Assembly: GCA_023897205.1 (NCBI GenBank)
Contig: JAHWDD010000002.1
Span: forward strand, 5,146,001-5,210,000
Source of the DNA: Exophiala sp. HKRS030
Taxonomy: Eukaryota > Ascomycota > Eurotiomycetes > Chaetothyriales > Herpotrichiellaceae
Direction: 5' to 3'
DNA length: 64,000 nucleotides
The notes beneath the pieces were generated by a model. That model searched no databases. It had not been told where the DNA came from and saw nothing but the letters and a program-made list of their open reading frames with translations. Each line of letters opens with the position of its first letter. Position 1 is the stretch's first letter. Both the position numbers and the translations under genes were made by a program. This document shows, in pieces, positions 49,399-60,232 of the stretch.

Positions 49399-49995
49399 TC
49401 AGTTGTGCTCGGCGCAGGTTGGAGGCTTGTGCCAGGTGAAGGTCGACCTTCGAGGTGGTGGGCGTGGGCACCAAGGCTTGACATTAAAGAAGTCCCGCAT
49501 ACAGCATTCTGCTCTTTTCCACTCCTCCAAGTCCTCGATCACAAGCCGACCTGGGTACGCAGCACCTTCATACTTGATAGTATGGATGAATTCGAAGCAT
49601 TCAACGGTGGGACGGCAGCATGACTCGGTGGCTTCCCGCTTTGACACCCTCTGGCCTTGAACCATGTCCTCATGCTGTTGTCCAGTAAAAGAGCCGTTTG
49701 CACCCTTAGTGTCGATATTGATGTTGGCAACTGTTGAGTTTTGTTGACTTGCTGGCTGAGGACCTTGAAAGAAAGTAATTTGGAAGTCGTCGATAAGGTT
49801 GCTTCGAGAGACAAGATCACGGTCTCCGTAATTCCCCGTTTTCGAGGGCCAGGAAGGGTCGCAAACAAGACCCTTTGTGCAGTCGAGCTCTGGATGTGCA
49901 TACTCGTCGCAAAGATTGATTGTGCCGCTGGAGACTGAATGTAGCAGGCCATAGAATACCAGGACCGCGAACGGAACCAGATGTTGGCGGACCAT
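49399..49995 (-). CDS. Secreted Cys-rich hypothetical protein
   Basis: A single frame of 198 residues. The N-terminus MVRQHLVPFAVLVFYGLLHS followed by VSSGT is a clear signal peptide with probable cleavage near residue 23-25. The mature part has ten Cys residues, including two adjacent pairs (SCCRP and ECCMR), and no membrane segment. Two possible N-glycosylation sites (QNST, NGS) lie in the middle. The C-terminal third is Pro/Arg-rich. Size, secretion signal and Cys content match small secreted fungal proteins such as candidate effectors or cell-wall-associated proteins, but I recognise no family. A KR pair (SKREAT) before the Cys-rich half could be a Kex2-type processing site. Confidence 0.65.
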   Translation of the reverse strand: MVRQHLVPFAVLVFYGLLHSVSSGTINLCDEYAHPELDCTKGLVCDPSWPSKTGNYGDRDLVSRSNLIDDFQITFFQGPQPASQQNSTVANINIDTKGANGSFTGQQHEDMVQGQRVSKREATESCCRPTVECFEFIHTIKYEGAAYPGRLVIEDLEEWKRAECCMRDFFNVKPWCPRPPPRRSTFTWHKPPTCAEHN

Positions 49996-50640
49996 GCTGA
50001 AGCAATATGGAAAGTATAGGGTGTTTTTGTCTTCTCCTAGGCTTGTCGTGGAAGAGAGATATGACAGGATGTGTAAGCGCGAGTGAAGGTAGTGATGTAA
50101 TAACAGCGTTCAAGATGTGCAACAAGTAGATATGAAGCTCTGGATTTCAAGGGACAACGTGGGACAACGTGGTTTATATAGCTTTCGCCGTAGCTCATCG
50201 GTTCGACCTTTCAAATGTACCAGACTGAGACTGAAGAATTTTTCTGGCTGCGCAAGACACTCTTGAGAAGATCAGCGAGGAACGCGCTGGTTTCGGTCCA
50301 GTCCGTTCGCTGGAAGGGGCGATGCTCAACCCAAGGATGTTTTGGTCCAGAAAGTGGAGTAACATTTTGATTTGCTCTTGCGGTGATCGGCACAAATAGT
50401 AAGCTGCGGAACATGGTTCGTTGATGTTTTTTGAAGGTAGACGCGTGAGCAAAGGCAGAGAATTGATAGCAAGCTTCGATCCATCTGCTATTGAACCTAA
50501 TACGGCTCTTAACAGCAATAGTCTTGCATGGTTTCTGTCTGCGTTGCTTTCTACCAACCCAACTTTTTGGGTTATGACTCAGGATGACTTTTATGTCACA
50601 TCTGACATACTATTCGATTTCTAGAACCGTTCGCTTTCGT

Positions 50641-50792
50641 TGACTGACATGTCGTTCGTGAACCGATACGCCTATCGATGACTGATGTGTCTTTGGTTGA
50701 CTGATACACCTATCGAACACTGATGTGTCTTTCGTTAACTGATATACCTATCGAGGACTGATGTGTCTTTCGTTGATTGATACACCTTTCTT
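50641..50792. repeat. Four tandem copies of a 38-bp unit
   Basis: The units start at 50641, 50679, 50717 and 50755, each 38 bp, with consensus words ACTGATGTGTCTTT and ACTGATACACCTATCGA. Each unit looks like two related 19-bp halves that both begin TGACTGAT. A shorter degenerate fifth copy follows at 50793. Confidence 0.9.
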
Positions 50793-51104
50793 TGACTATT
50801 TGCTTTCGCTGATTGGTCCATTTGGCCCTGGGGCATCACTCCCAGGTTTCCACCGGCGCCACGAGGAGGCATGAACCGTGCCGGCGTAAGAATAGGTGTA
50901 TATCGATAGGCGTATAAATAGTCGTAACGATAGGGTATTGATAGGTGTAAAAATAGGTAAACGAGCGTAACTAGGCGGCCGGGGGAGAGGAGGCGGCTGG
51001 GGGGGAGGGGCCGGCCTGGGAGGGGGCCACCTGGGAGGAGGCCGCCGCGGGAGAGGAGGAGGAGGTCGTGGTGGTGGTGGTGGTGGCGGCGGCGGCGGTG
51101 GCGG

Positions 51105-51518
51105 CTAGTATCCTGTGAGTAATTCATAACTCACATGGCCATTTCTATCGAACATACAGCTCATCTCGACGTCGTGCGTCGAGACGTCAGCCTCAGGTTC
51201 ACCCGAGGCGACCGCCGGATCCAACGGCACCGGCGGCGCGGGTCCCTCCCCTTGGCGACGCTCTTCGCGTCGACGTCGACGTCTCCTGACCCACTAGGTC
51301 ACCACGGGCCACAGGCCCAACAACACCCCAAGATCGAAGAAATGACAACGACTATCGTTGTCCAAGTGATGGCCGGAGCCGGAGGGGGTGGAGGGGGTGG
51401 AGGAGGGGGAGGTGTCGGAGCGGGCGGAGCGGGGACGCCTAAAACAAATGTGAATAGACTAACAGGGCTTGTTAGCAGAACGATTCAAGGCTTGTTGAAA
51501 GGGTACCTACTCGTCCAT
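51105..51518 (-). CDS. Doubtful low-complexity gene, two exons, one in-frame stop
   Basis: The proposed exons are 51518-51511 (MDE-) and 51438-51105, 114 codons. The intron starts GTAGGT, has a CTGCTAAC branch site and ends TTTTAG. The protein begins MDERPRSARSDTSPSSTPST, continues HHLDNDSRCHFFDLGVLLGL, has an in-frame TAG at 51296-51294, then WVRRRRRRREERRQGEG and the natural-looking tail EADVSTHDVEMSCMFDRNGH up to ELLTGY. Composition after the stop looks genuinely coding. It may be a decayed gene, or a gene with a second intron I could not place. A minus frame below it is extremely Pro-rich. No family was recognised. Confidence 0.3.
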
Positions 51519-51856
51519 ATTTTTAAGTATATTGGAGAGGAGAAGAAAAACGTATCGAGAGCGAAGCAAAAGCACGTTAAGTATGACGACCACCCGCCCA
51601 CTTAAACTTTGTTGGGCAGTAGCAACACGCAATGGTTGCCATGCAACCCACAGACAAGCAAGCACGTTGAGAATATGAGATGTGGAAGGAAGGAGTGTAA
51701 TTAACGAGCAACTGAGCTTGTTGACACTGGTGGTCGTCTCAGAGTCAAAGATATTGTCAACCTAAGAAGTAGGTAAGTATCTATACCGGCTGTACATCTG
51801 TAATAACTTTCTGCCTTCAACGCCGGAAATGCATTTGTCGCTTGCAAGAACCGCAC

Positions 51857-52717
51857 TCAACCTAAAACCACAGCCAGGATGACAATCAATAGAACGATAC
51901 CCATAATAAGCAGCAAGCAACATGCTTTGTTTCGGGCAGCCTTCTGATAGCGACTCGCGCTTCTCAACTCGATATCGGCACCACGGGTATCAGTCAATGT
52001 GTTTTCGACGTTCACGTCAATGGCATCGATCATATCGCCCTGTTCTCGCACGATATGGGCAACGTCTCTGAAGAGTTCGTTGAGCTCGCCGACCGACTGC
52101 TCAATCTGTCGAATTTCGCCCTCGCGCTCAATAATGAGATTTTCCTGGTAGTCGACTTCTGATTGCTGCGCGAGTCGGGGCTCCTCTAGTGTCTGCAGTT
52201 GCTGCTGACCATCGCCTGATGGGGATTGCGCAGAGGCTTGCTCTTCCAATGCGGCCTTGGAGGCTCTCTCCTTCTCCATTGCCCTACGCTGGACAACTTG
52301 AAATTCTGACAAGGCGGCGGCGAATTCACGCGATAGCTTTTGATTGGTATATCTTTGCGAGGGCTAGGAATTTGTGTCAGCGGTCACATCGAGAATAGTT
52401 GGAAAGAGCACCAAGTTTACATTGAGGTCTGCCCATGTCTGTGCCCGTTTAATGCCCTCGCCAACCTCCTTGAACCCATCTCTCGTCTGTTCCAGTAAAT
52501 CATGAACCCTCTCACGGGCCCTCTGGGTGTCACGCTTTGTGCCTAGGCGGGCTATCTCATTCGACAATCTGGATATGTTTGATACAAGCTCAAAGAGCCT
52601 CGTGGAAAGATCTTCTGTGAACCTAGAGAACTCTGGGTCGTCTCGGTATTGAGGATCATCTTGACGTCGGGTTGTTGTCGGTTGCGACTCTAGTGAGGAC
52701 AGCCGGTCGAAGGACAT
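51857..52717 (-). CDS. PEP12: Syntaxin-type t-SNARE, Pep12 family, two exons
   Basis: The exons are 52717-52421 and 52363-51857 (57-bp intron GTAAAC to CCTAG with GCTGAC branch), giving 267 residues. The start MSFDRLSSLESQPT is the usual one for fungal Pep12; an upstream ATG in the same frame (52789) would add 24 residues. The N-terminal three-helix domain spans about residues 30-130 (LFELVSNISRLSNEIARLGT). The Qa-SNARE helix runs about 180-240, with the central Gln in VGELNELFRDVAHIVREQGD. The C-terminal anchor is CCLLLIMGIVLLIVILAVVLG. Pep12 mediates fusion at the late endosome/prevacuole. Confidence 0.9.
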
Positions 52718-53260
52718 TATGAAAGACGTAAATACTAGAGCAGGCGCAAATGTTTGTCGCGGAAGATCGAACTGTACCGCGTCGAGCAAGATGAGCGAGG
52801 AGACTGAGATGGTGAAGAGGAATCAAAGATGGTGGAAGCCTGGATGCGATCGGATTGCGAAGGCGGGATGAGGATGGAGGAAGCTAGCCTGATCTGATTG
52901 GGATTGGAGAATCAGAAGCCTTAGCATACAGTAGGTATTCTGATCCTCCCTATATAATGTACCCCATGTCTAATGATCCACCCTATGATGTTCCTGCAGT
53001 GACAAACCCGCACTTGGCCTGAATCAGCTAGCTTGTTTCTCCCTTCTTCCCTCCAAAAAATATTGGCTTCTCCTCACACAGGATCGCGTTCGGTGTTTAG
53101 TGTTTACTGCACCTAAATTCTACCATCCTCATTTTCCAACGCCATCCCACCACAAATCGCCCTTCTAAACTCTCGCAGTCATACGCTGGTCGTCGACGAC
53201 TGCGCCTTGGTCATGACTCTCGATTGATCAAAGTCTATCTTTCTGAGTCTTCAGACCACC
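52718..53260. other. Shared promoter region of PEP12 and NDC1
   Basis: Divergent intergenic region of about 540 bp. No coding signal or clear motif was identified. Confidence 0.5.
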
Positions 53261-55339
53261 ATGGCTACTCCCAATGCCAATCCTCTCACACCATCCCCAC
53301 GACCGTATCGACGATATCTGAACTCTGCTCTACATACACGATTTGTTCACGCTGCCCTCCTATCATTTGTACTTGGCCTTAACAATGTCTTCTGGTTGGG
53401 CGGAAAAGGGGGTATGTGGCATATATGCGGACATCTTTCTTCTGGCTAACACCTCGTAGACTTGGTGTGGTCCTGGCTTCCTCTCGGACCTGCTGGCATC
53501 AAAGCCTTAGTCTTCTCTATGTCAAGTTTCTTCATCTTCATCCTCCAGATAGCAACATTGAATATCGGCATCCGAACCGTCGCTTCTCCCTTCTCCACCT
53601 TCAGAACCATATTTCTCAGCTTCGCTGCCCTCCAGACCTATACTTGGTACCTCATATCCGCCTGGTGGTTCGCAGAAGCATACATATGGTCTTCTACAGA
53701 CTTGTCGTGGGTCACTCCTGGCTCCCATTCTTCTCCAGATAGACTCAACGAGAAGCCCATCTTCTTTCGATTCTACGTCAGCGGACTGGCCATTTGTGCC
53801 GCCAGTGTTCACCTGTATTCCGGCCAATCTAATCTATACCTCCCGTCTCCAGGGTTGCTTCAAGTCCCACCCCTGAGAATGCTCTTCAATCCACACATCC
53901 TCTCGAATCAGTGCCATCTCAACTCTCTACAAAAGTGAAGACAATTTGGATTCGTATTGGTGCAGTTCTTGTCTACACCATTATCAGTCCTTTCGTCTAC
54001 AGCCCCCTCTCATCCGTTGGACCTTCTGGTCCACTCATCTGTTCTTCGCCAAAATTTACTTCAACATCTCCCATGCAGACAGCACGTACCGCGGATATCC
54101 TCCACTAGGTGTCAGATATCTATTGGCAAACTTCCTTGCGGGTCTTTTGCTTGTGTTGACTTGGGAGACAACCACTTTCATTCTCTTACGTTCTTTGACC
54201 CAAGAACCCACTAAGTCTGGACTACCTTTGTCAAGTTTCAGTAAAGACCCAATGGCACTCTCTTGAACGGTCTCCGAGCAAAACGAGACGTTGTCAAGAC
54301 CTTCGCCTTTTGGGAGCTAGCCATTATTGCCCAGAAGCACAAGGATCGGAGAAAGGCCATTTTCGAGGATATTGAAAGGCCTGCTGGTCCTATCTGGACT
54401 CAAATGCAGCAGTCTGGATTGAAGGTTCTCCAAGATCTTGTTAGCCGTGTGGAAAAGCCAAATGGGGCTGGCCCGGATACCAATCCTCCAACCCAAACAA
54501 CGAAGCTACCCCGAATTGTTGGGGAGCTATCGACGCAATCTATTTATGCAAACCCTCCGCCGAACCTAGTCAACTCGGCAATTCTGAGTCCATTGCGCCA
54601 ACTTGGATCAAGTCAGAAGCCTTTTCACCTGCCCGTCAAAGATGTCACCAAGGCTGTTGACAACTATACTCCGTGGGTCAACTTCCAACAATGGATTCGC
54701 GGCATCTCTACGACATTTGTCCGCTCAATTTTCAAGGCATCCGGTTCCGCGAAAATTAACGCCGCGGTCTTGGGCTTCCCAAATGGTAATGCAGCCCTAC
54801 TAGTCGACATCATCGAATCCATAACAAAGATGCTTGTGGCGAGCCTTAGTGAGGACACATATGGGAAGGCAACTCCCACAGTTCCTGAAGCTGTCATTGT
54901 TTTCACAAGAGCGTTGACAACAATTGAGTCCTTCATCGATGCAAACAAGGATACTTCTGATGTTGACATTTCTGAAGTGGAGATAGTGGTCGACAGATTA
55001 AGAGCTGGCTTGCAGGAATTATTGGCAGCATTTCAGCTTTACTTGGTTGATGTGGGCCTGGGCATCACCGAGCTCAATCAGGCAAAGAGGGCGGCCAGCC
55101 AACCAAACCCTCACGCTCGAAAACATAACAGCGAGAAAACTGCACCTCAACAAGCGCAACCACAACAAAAGAGCAGGCAAGAGCATAATCGACATCAGCA
55201 ACAAGAAGGTCCAAAACAAACGAAACAGTCAAATGGTACACGATCAGCCAATCGAGGATCTTCCACGGGTGGCGCCTCAGGGGCGACCAGTTCGAGTCGA
55301 CGTCTCTTCCCTCGGAGGGAGATGGAAGAAGTTCGATAG
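53261..55339 (+). CDS. NDC1: Nucleoporin Ndc1, two exons, three frame breaks
   Basis: Exon 1 is 53261-53411 and the rest begins at 53460 (intron GTATGT to CGTAG with GGCTAAC). Membrane segments are plain: HAALLSFVLGLNNVFWLGG, ALVFSMSSFFIFILQIATL, TYTWYLISAWWFAEAYIW, IRIGAVLVYTIISPFVYS and LLANFLAGLLLVLTWETTTF. The soluble part has the conserved NGLRAKRDVVKTFAFWELAI and IFEDIERPAGPIWTQMQQSG. The frame changes three times, best placed at CCCC (53870-53873), CCCCC (54003-54007) and CCC (54248-54250). One C added to each gives one protein of 677 residues (VPPPENAL, YSPPLIRWTFW, KDPNGTLLNGL). Ndc1 anchors nuclear pores and the spindle pole body and is essential in yeast, so errors are far more likely than decay. 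Confidence 0.9.
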
Positions 55340-55479
55340 CGGTTTTAGACCCAATTAATGTTTGTTGATAAAGCAATTCCACGTCGCTCGACCGTGCATT
55401 AGTAATATTTGTGTCAGCCCCCGACAAAGTCTGCATTGCCTTTATGTAGTTTTCATCCTGCATGCTGCAGAGAGCCGAG

Positions 55480-58400
55480 TTACACCAGAAGTTGGTTCTG
55501 TACCCAAGCTTTAGGCTCAGGCGCTTCCTTCCTCCTCTGACCTTCCTGTTGACTATCCCAAAACACACCGTCTGCACCAGGTGGCCTGCCCCACCTCCGG
55601 TGTCGTATCTCTGCTCCGCCCCGTCCTTGGCAGCATCCGTGTTTTCCTCCACCGCCCAAACCTCCTGTTTTGCCCTCTCACATATACCAGCGATCTCGCC
55701 CATGACTCCCTCGACCACGCCAGCTTGCTCCCTCATGCCTCTCCTCAGGAGCCCAGCCACCAGCCTGGCGACCTCGTCATGCACGCCATTCACTCGTTCA
55801 ATCAGCCTCTGCACACTGGCCACGAGATATTCTTCTTCATAGACACTTCCCTTCTTTCCTCGTGCGCGTTTCCGCTCCTCGCGCCGCTTCGTCTTGCTCG
55901 TTTGTCTGCTCACATTGCTCGCCACTGTGCCTCCGAATTTGCTATTGTTGCTGCCGTAGCGTGTAAACAGCGACCCGCCACCGTTACGCGTCGATGTGTC
56001 GGTTGCCGCCAGGGAGACGTTGTCGGGGATATCTATTCCTTGTTGGTCTCCTGCGCTGTTGCCGGCGTCACCGCCGTAGAAGGCCAGTGGATCCTCGAGT
56101 TTCTTCTTGCGTAGATCTGCGATGCGTGGTAACTGTGCCGATAACTGCGTACGGCAATCTGCCACGAGCTCGAGGATTTCTCCCGATTTTTCGGTCAGTG
56201 CTGTGTCAATTATCAATGGAATTGTGGAGTGTAGCTTGTGCAAGCTCAGTAGGCGCAGGGGCTCGGCGAAGTAGGATCCTTTGCAGAGTAGTCGTGCTGC
56301 AGTGGGGATATCCTGGAGGTAGTCGGTATAGATGGAGGCGGCGGCACGATAATCGCGGGATTCGTCTGTGCAAGTTGTGGCAAGAGACTGTGCAAGAGTA
56401 CGGAGTTTGTCGGCGGGAAGAGGGATGAGTGTCGCGCACGTCAGTGACTCGCGCCATTTATGTGCTAAAGCATATAGCGGGTAAGCCTGATCGTAGTCGC
56501 CGAGCGACTCATAGAGCGTTGCGGCAGAGGTATGTTGGGATTGCGAAGCAAGATGTGTCGCGTACAGCCTCGTTATGACGGTGAGGTGTGGTGCGTCGTA
56601 TTTGTATAGCGTGAGAGCAGCAGTGTACAGCGAGTGCTTGACTGTGTATGCTGTGACTTCATCGTGTGATTGGAGAGCATGTAGCGACTCAAGGGCTTTG
56701 GAGTATCGCTTCAAGTGGTTATCGATGGTATAGTGCCTCCTCAATTCAGGCAGCTCTGAGAGAGACTCCAGGAACGGCATGTATTCTCGTGGATCACGTT
56801 GAGCGTTCTGAGCCACTAGCAATGTCAACTCCAGATCATACAGTGCCAGCGCCGCGTCGTACAACCGGGTTGTGTCGCTGAGGAAACATAGATGTGAGAT
56901 GGCCGTCTCTGCGGCTTCCGAATCAGCAGAGGTTTTGCGCAACGACGACACCAGGCGAAGGGCGGCATCGAGATCAGCTGGCCTCTTGCACACATGCGCT
57001 GTGATCATGTTCTGGACGTGTGCGGTTGGATTGGCTTCGAAGGTGGCCAAGAAGCCGGAAGCAATCCTGTTGACTTTCTCATTTGTAGGTGTACGAGGAT
57101 TGTAGGACTTGAGTCCTGTGGTGGGAAGGCTGTTGGTGGTGGTAGTGTCAACATAAAGCGTCTTCGTGACGTCTTCATCCTTGAGTTTCGATAGAAACTC
57201 GTCAATACGGCTGGATTTCTTCAGCTGCGTAATAATCTTGGGTATGTCGGCTAAGAATCTTTCAGGATCGAGGTCGTGGAGGATATTGAGATCAACTTGA
57301 TGTGTCTGACAAGCGAGGAAGGCTGCTAGATATTCTCCCCGTTTGACATGCTGTCGAATACCATTCAGGACCAAGACACGTGGATATATTGTTTCGAGAT
57401 TTCCTCGCGGCATTTGAAGTATGACAGCGTAGATTGATGGCATCACTGTTACGATCTTGGCGCCTCGCTCAATGCTGCGGCATCGTTCGTCAACTTCTGG
57501 CATGTCGCCAGGGACCTGGAGATTGGCCGGGTCTGTCAGGTGGACGAACTTCAAAAAGTGTTGCGACGTAGTGAAGATCAAGTGTTGCGTGGTCAGAATG
57601 TAGGATGTACAGGCTCGTGTCAGGAGGTTGCTGTTGTTGAATGATAAAGTTCCTTGCGGAGAAAGTGAGATCTTGTGGTATTCTGTTGTATCGCCGTTGA
57701 TGTAGCCGTTGGAAATTTGCTCTGAAACAGATGACAAGGCTTTGAAAATAGCACTATTCGACTGGCCGCCACTCAAAATCGACTCACTTTCGCAAGGCGG
57801 GGCATCAAGCGATCGTGTTGAGTCGCCTGACGTATAAAACGCATTTCGAAACGATGAATCGATCAGAAGGCCGAGTGTACCATCTGGTACATCGATAGGT
57901 ATTTCTTCGAATTTTGAGCTTGCGATCTCTTCAGTCACAACAACCTTCCAGACCAAGACATTCATCTTATTTTGTCGGGGTGATAAGATGTATGCGGCGC
58001 TATCAGTGAGTACGACTTGAGTATACCGGCGTGTAAACGCCTCAGTCCGTGGAAGAGCAAGAGTGAATGTCTGGACTTTGCTAGTGAACCTCAGGTTGCT
58101 GGTGTTTGGGTTGTTGGGTGAATTTGATCTCACAATCCACTGACAGATCTCCAGAGTGTGTGTGGTCAGGACAGCGAGTCGTTGACCACAGGCACTGAAT
58201 GCAACATCAACAATGTTGTGCTCGAAATTGACTTCGCAGAATGCCATAGGGGGTGGAACACCTGCCTGTCTGAACGGAGTGAGCTTCAAAGTTTTACCAT
58301 CAATGACCGCAACAAGGCCATAATCGTGCGGAGCATTAGTATTTCCTCTTGCCACGATGAGCTGAAACGTCAAGTCAAGGGCGTAGGACTCTGCAGCTAG

Positions 58401-59549
58401 CAACGACCTCAATGGGTTCTCTGGATGCCATCGAATTGGTGATTTGCTCAAACTCGTCTCCACAAACGGAATTTCCTGCTTGAGGTAATAGTGGTAGTTG
58501 CCCATGGTCCAGAATTGTATTCTGTCTTTGAAGGTGATGGCCAAAACGCTTGAATCAATGTTCCAGTCAAGTTTGATCGAAGATGCCCAGGTCTTCATAT
58601 CATCTTTCGTAGTCCTGAGATCAAATTGGCCGTGGCGCAAGCCATTTCTTTCAAAGAAGACAACTTCAATTGTGCTCTCAGATCGCTTGATTGCTGCAAT
58701 GAGACTACCGGAGGGTTTCCACGATAATGCAGATTCCATGCCGTCCACAGGCTCACTTGCGCTGTCAAGTACAGCATCACGTGTAAAAACTCGGATAACA
58801 CGGCGATGGCCGGCGATAAAACTGTTAATGGCAACATATTCTCCATCTCCACGCCAGGAGATGGTGGTGTTTCCATCTTCGTAAGGACTTGGGACACCTT
58901 CATCAACGCACTCGGGCACAGTTGGATCTCGAAGTGCTTTTGCTCTGGCACCTTGAAATTGTGTTTCCTTCTTTCCCCAGCCCACCGAGACATGCTTAGA
59001 GGCTTTTAAATCATCGACAGATAAAGTAGCCTCGTTCAGTGGCTCGAAAGTTCTGCTCATGAGAATGAGTGTGTCCGCTCGTGTCACGATGGCCAAGATT
59101 TCTTCGTCTGGTGCCCAGGCCGCGGCACATATTCCAACGTCGACACTGCCCACGATCTCGATCTTCTCTTGGTCAGGCAGAGGGTCCTCGCGCACAATAA
59201 TGACATCTCCGCCCGCAAGTACCAAGCAGGATGTAGCAACGTCGGCGAAATATTGAAGAAGCAGCACTTCGTCGGATTCAAGATCTGGCAGTGGGCAAGG
59301 AGCGTCCCACGAGGTGATGAGTTCGAACTCCGCCTGTCCATGTGATTGATTTCCCTTCCTTCGCTTGAGCTCGATGACAGGGTGAGTGGCACTTGGCCCA
59401 AAGGCGCAAATGACAGTATCGTTACCAGTATCCCATGTTGATGCCGTCAAAGGGAGAACTTGTGGAGAAGCATCTCTTTCAAATGCAGCCTCATGATAAC
59501 CGACTGTCTTGAGACTCCGCATGTCTAGATAATCTTGCAGATTGGTCAA
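55480..59549 (-). CDS. ELP1: Elongator complex subunit 1 (Elp1/Iki3), one frame break near the end
   Basis: The long frame starts at 59549 (MTNLQDYLDMRSLKTVGYHE); a start at 59522 (MRSLKTVGYHE) fits the family better. It has the N-terminal propellers (DEEILAIVTRADTLILMSRT, GDGEYVAINSF) and the C-terminal helical repeats (SLGDYDQAYPLYALAHKWRE). The raw frame runs on to 55074 and would overlap the NDC1 end. In the G run complementary to CCCC 55589-55592 one extra G moves reading to GRPPGADGVFWDSQQ and EAPEPKAWVQNQLLV with a stop at 55482-55480. That gives 1347-1356 residues, close to the yeast length of 1349, and removes the overlap. Elp1 scaffolds the Elongator complex that modifies wobble uridines in tRNA. 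Confidence 0.92.
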
Positions 59550-59880
59550 CGTTAGCAGACGGAATAGTCTACGAGTGGTTTTGAATCAAAATCAAATGTT
59601 GTCGGAGAATTTATTTTACGATTTAATTGTGGGGTTCTGATTGGCTACAACGAACCTTTCGAGATGAACAAGGGTACCGTGATTCACCACGGCCAGGTGA
59701 CGGGCTATGTACATCTGTACCGGTTTGATAGGAATGGTAGCATAAGTCTCTCTTGAAGAGTGTATTGTATTGCATTTTATAGGCTTTGTACAAGTTCTGA
59801 TGCCAGGTATGCCAAATCCCTGACCTGTTCCACATTGGCTGCAGTCGCTATCACCCTCCGCTTGAGTCCGATGTCACTCT
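59550..59880. other. Intergenic between ELP1 start and COX8 end
   Basis: Tandem minus-strand genes are separated by about 330 bp. No gene or clear motif was seen. Confidence 0.5.
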
Positions 59881-60232
59881 CTATGACTTGTATGTGTGCC
59901 AGACTGTGAATGGTAAGCAATTACAGCAGGTTTTCAAGAACGGCGGGTGCTGCATACCAGCAATTCCAAATGGAAGTCCGAATCCTGAAGCTGGGTAAAG
60001 TTCAGTCTATATCCTCCTATAGTGTCCGCAAAAGGTCCGCGTGCTCACCCATAAATAACCAGTATCGGACGTAGAAGAATCTTGTCTTGGGGTTGAAAGG
60101 CAAGTTTGATCTTGGGCCTTCAGGGTAGTGGTAGGGACTGAAAAGATCGAGGCGTGGTCGAGTTGTCGAGAAGCCGCGGCGAGACAGTTGTTGCGATGCC
60201 ATTCTGGCGCGAAGGAGGGTTTGAGCGTTCAT
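59881..60232 (-). CDS. COX8: Cytochrome c oxidase subunit 8 (VIIc family), three exons
   Basis: The exons are 60232-60049, 59990-59958 and 59903-59881, giving 79 residues. The introns are GTGAGC to CCCAG and GTATGC to CACAG. The start MNAQTLLRARMASQQLSRRG with FSTTRPRL is a mitochondrial presequence. The mature part holds the family motif SPYHYPEGPRSNLPFNPKTR, then FFYVRYWLFMASGFGLPFGI and AVWHTYKS, one membrane helix. It is a small inner-membrane subunit of respiratory complex IV. The 33-nt second exon is very short, but it restores the expected helix exactly. The same frame is open upstream to 60271, but the 60232 ATG gives the usual presequence length. Confidence 0.88.

Larger units (their letters stand above)
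49996..51856. other. Repeat-rich, GC-rich region with a doubtful minus-strand gene
   Basis: It contains a 120-codon minus frame (50557-50195) without recognisable motifs, a 38-bp tandem repeat (50641-50792), a strongly strand-biased GGAGGCGG/GGTGGT tract (50970-51107), a 7-bp inverted repeat TGTGAGT/ACTCACA around 51114-51135, and the candidate minus-strand gene listed separately. A + frame at 51135-51605 is mostly low complexity (a poly-Gly run). Confidence 0.5.

Noticed and set aside
50195..50557. Minus frame of 120 codons
   Set aside because: No motif, no convincing start context and not supported beyond being open.
51135..51605. Plus frame of 156 codons with a poly-Gly run
   Set aside because: Low complexity from a GGAGGG tract; the opposite strand has better splice signals and a more natural protein tail.
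34286..54250. Programmed frameshifting as explanation of the breaks
   Set aside because: Nine -1-type losses in unrelated genes without shared slippery heptamers or downstream structures fit read errors better.
55074..55479. C-terminal extension of ELP1 overlapping NDC1
   Set aside because: It arises only because of the frame break at 55589-55592 and has no similarity to Elp1 ends.
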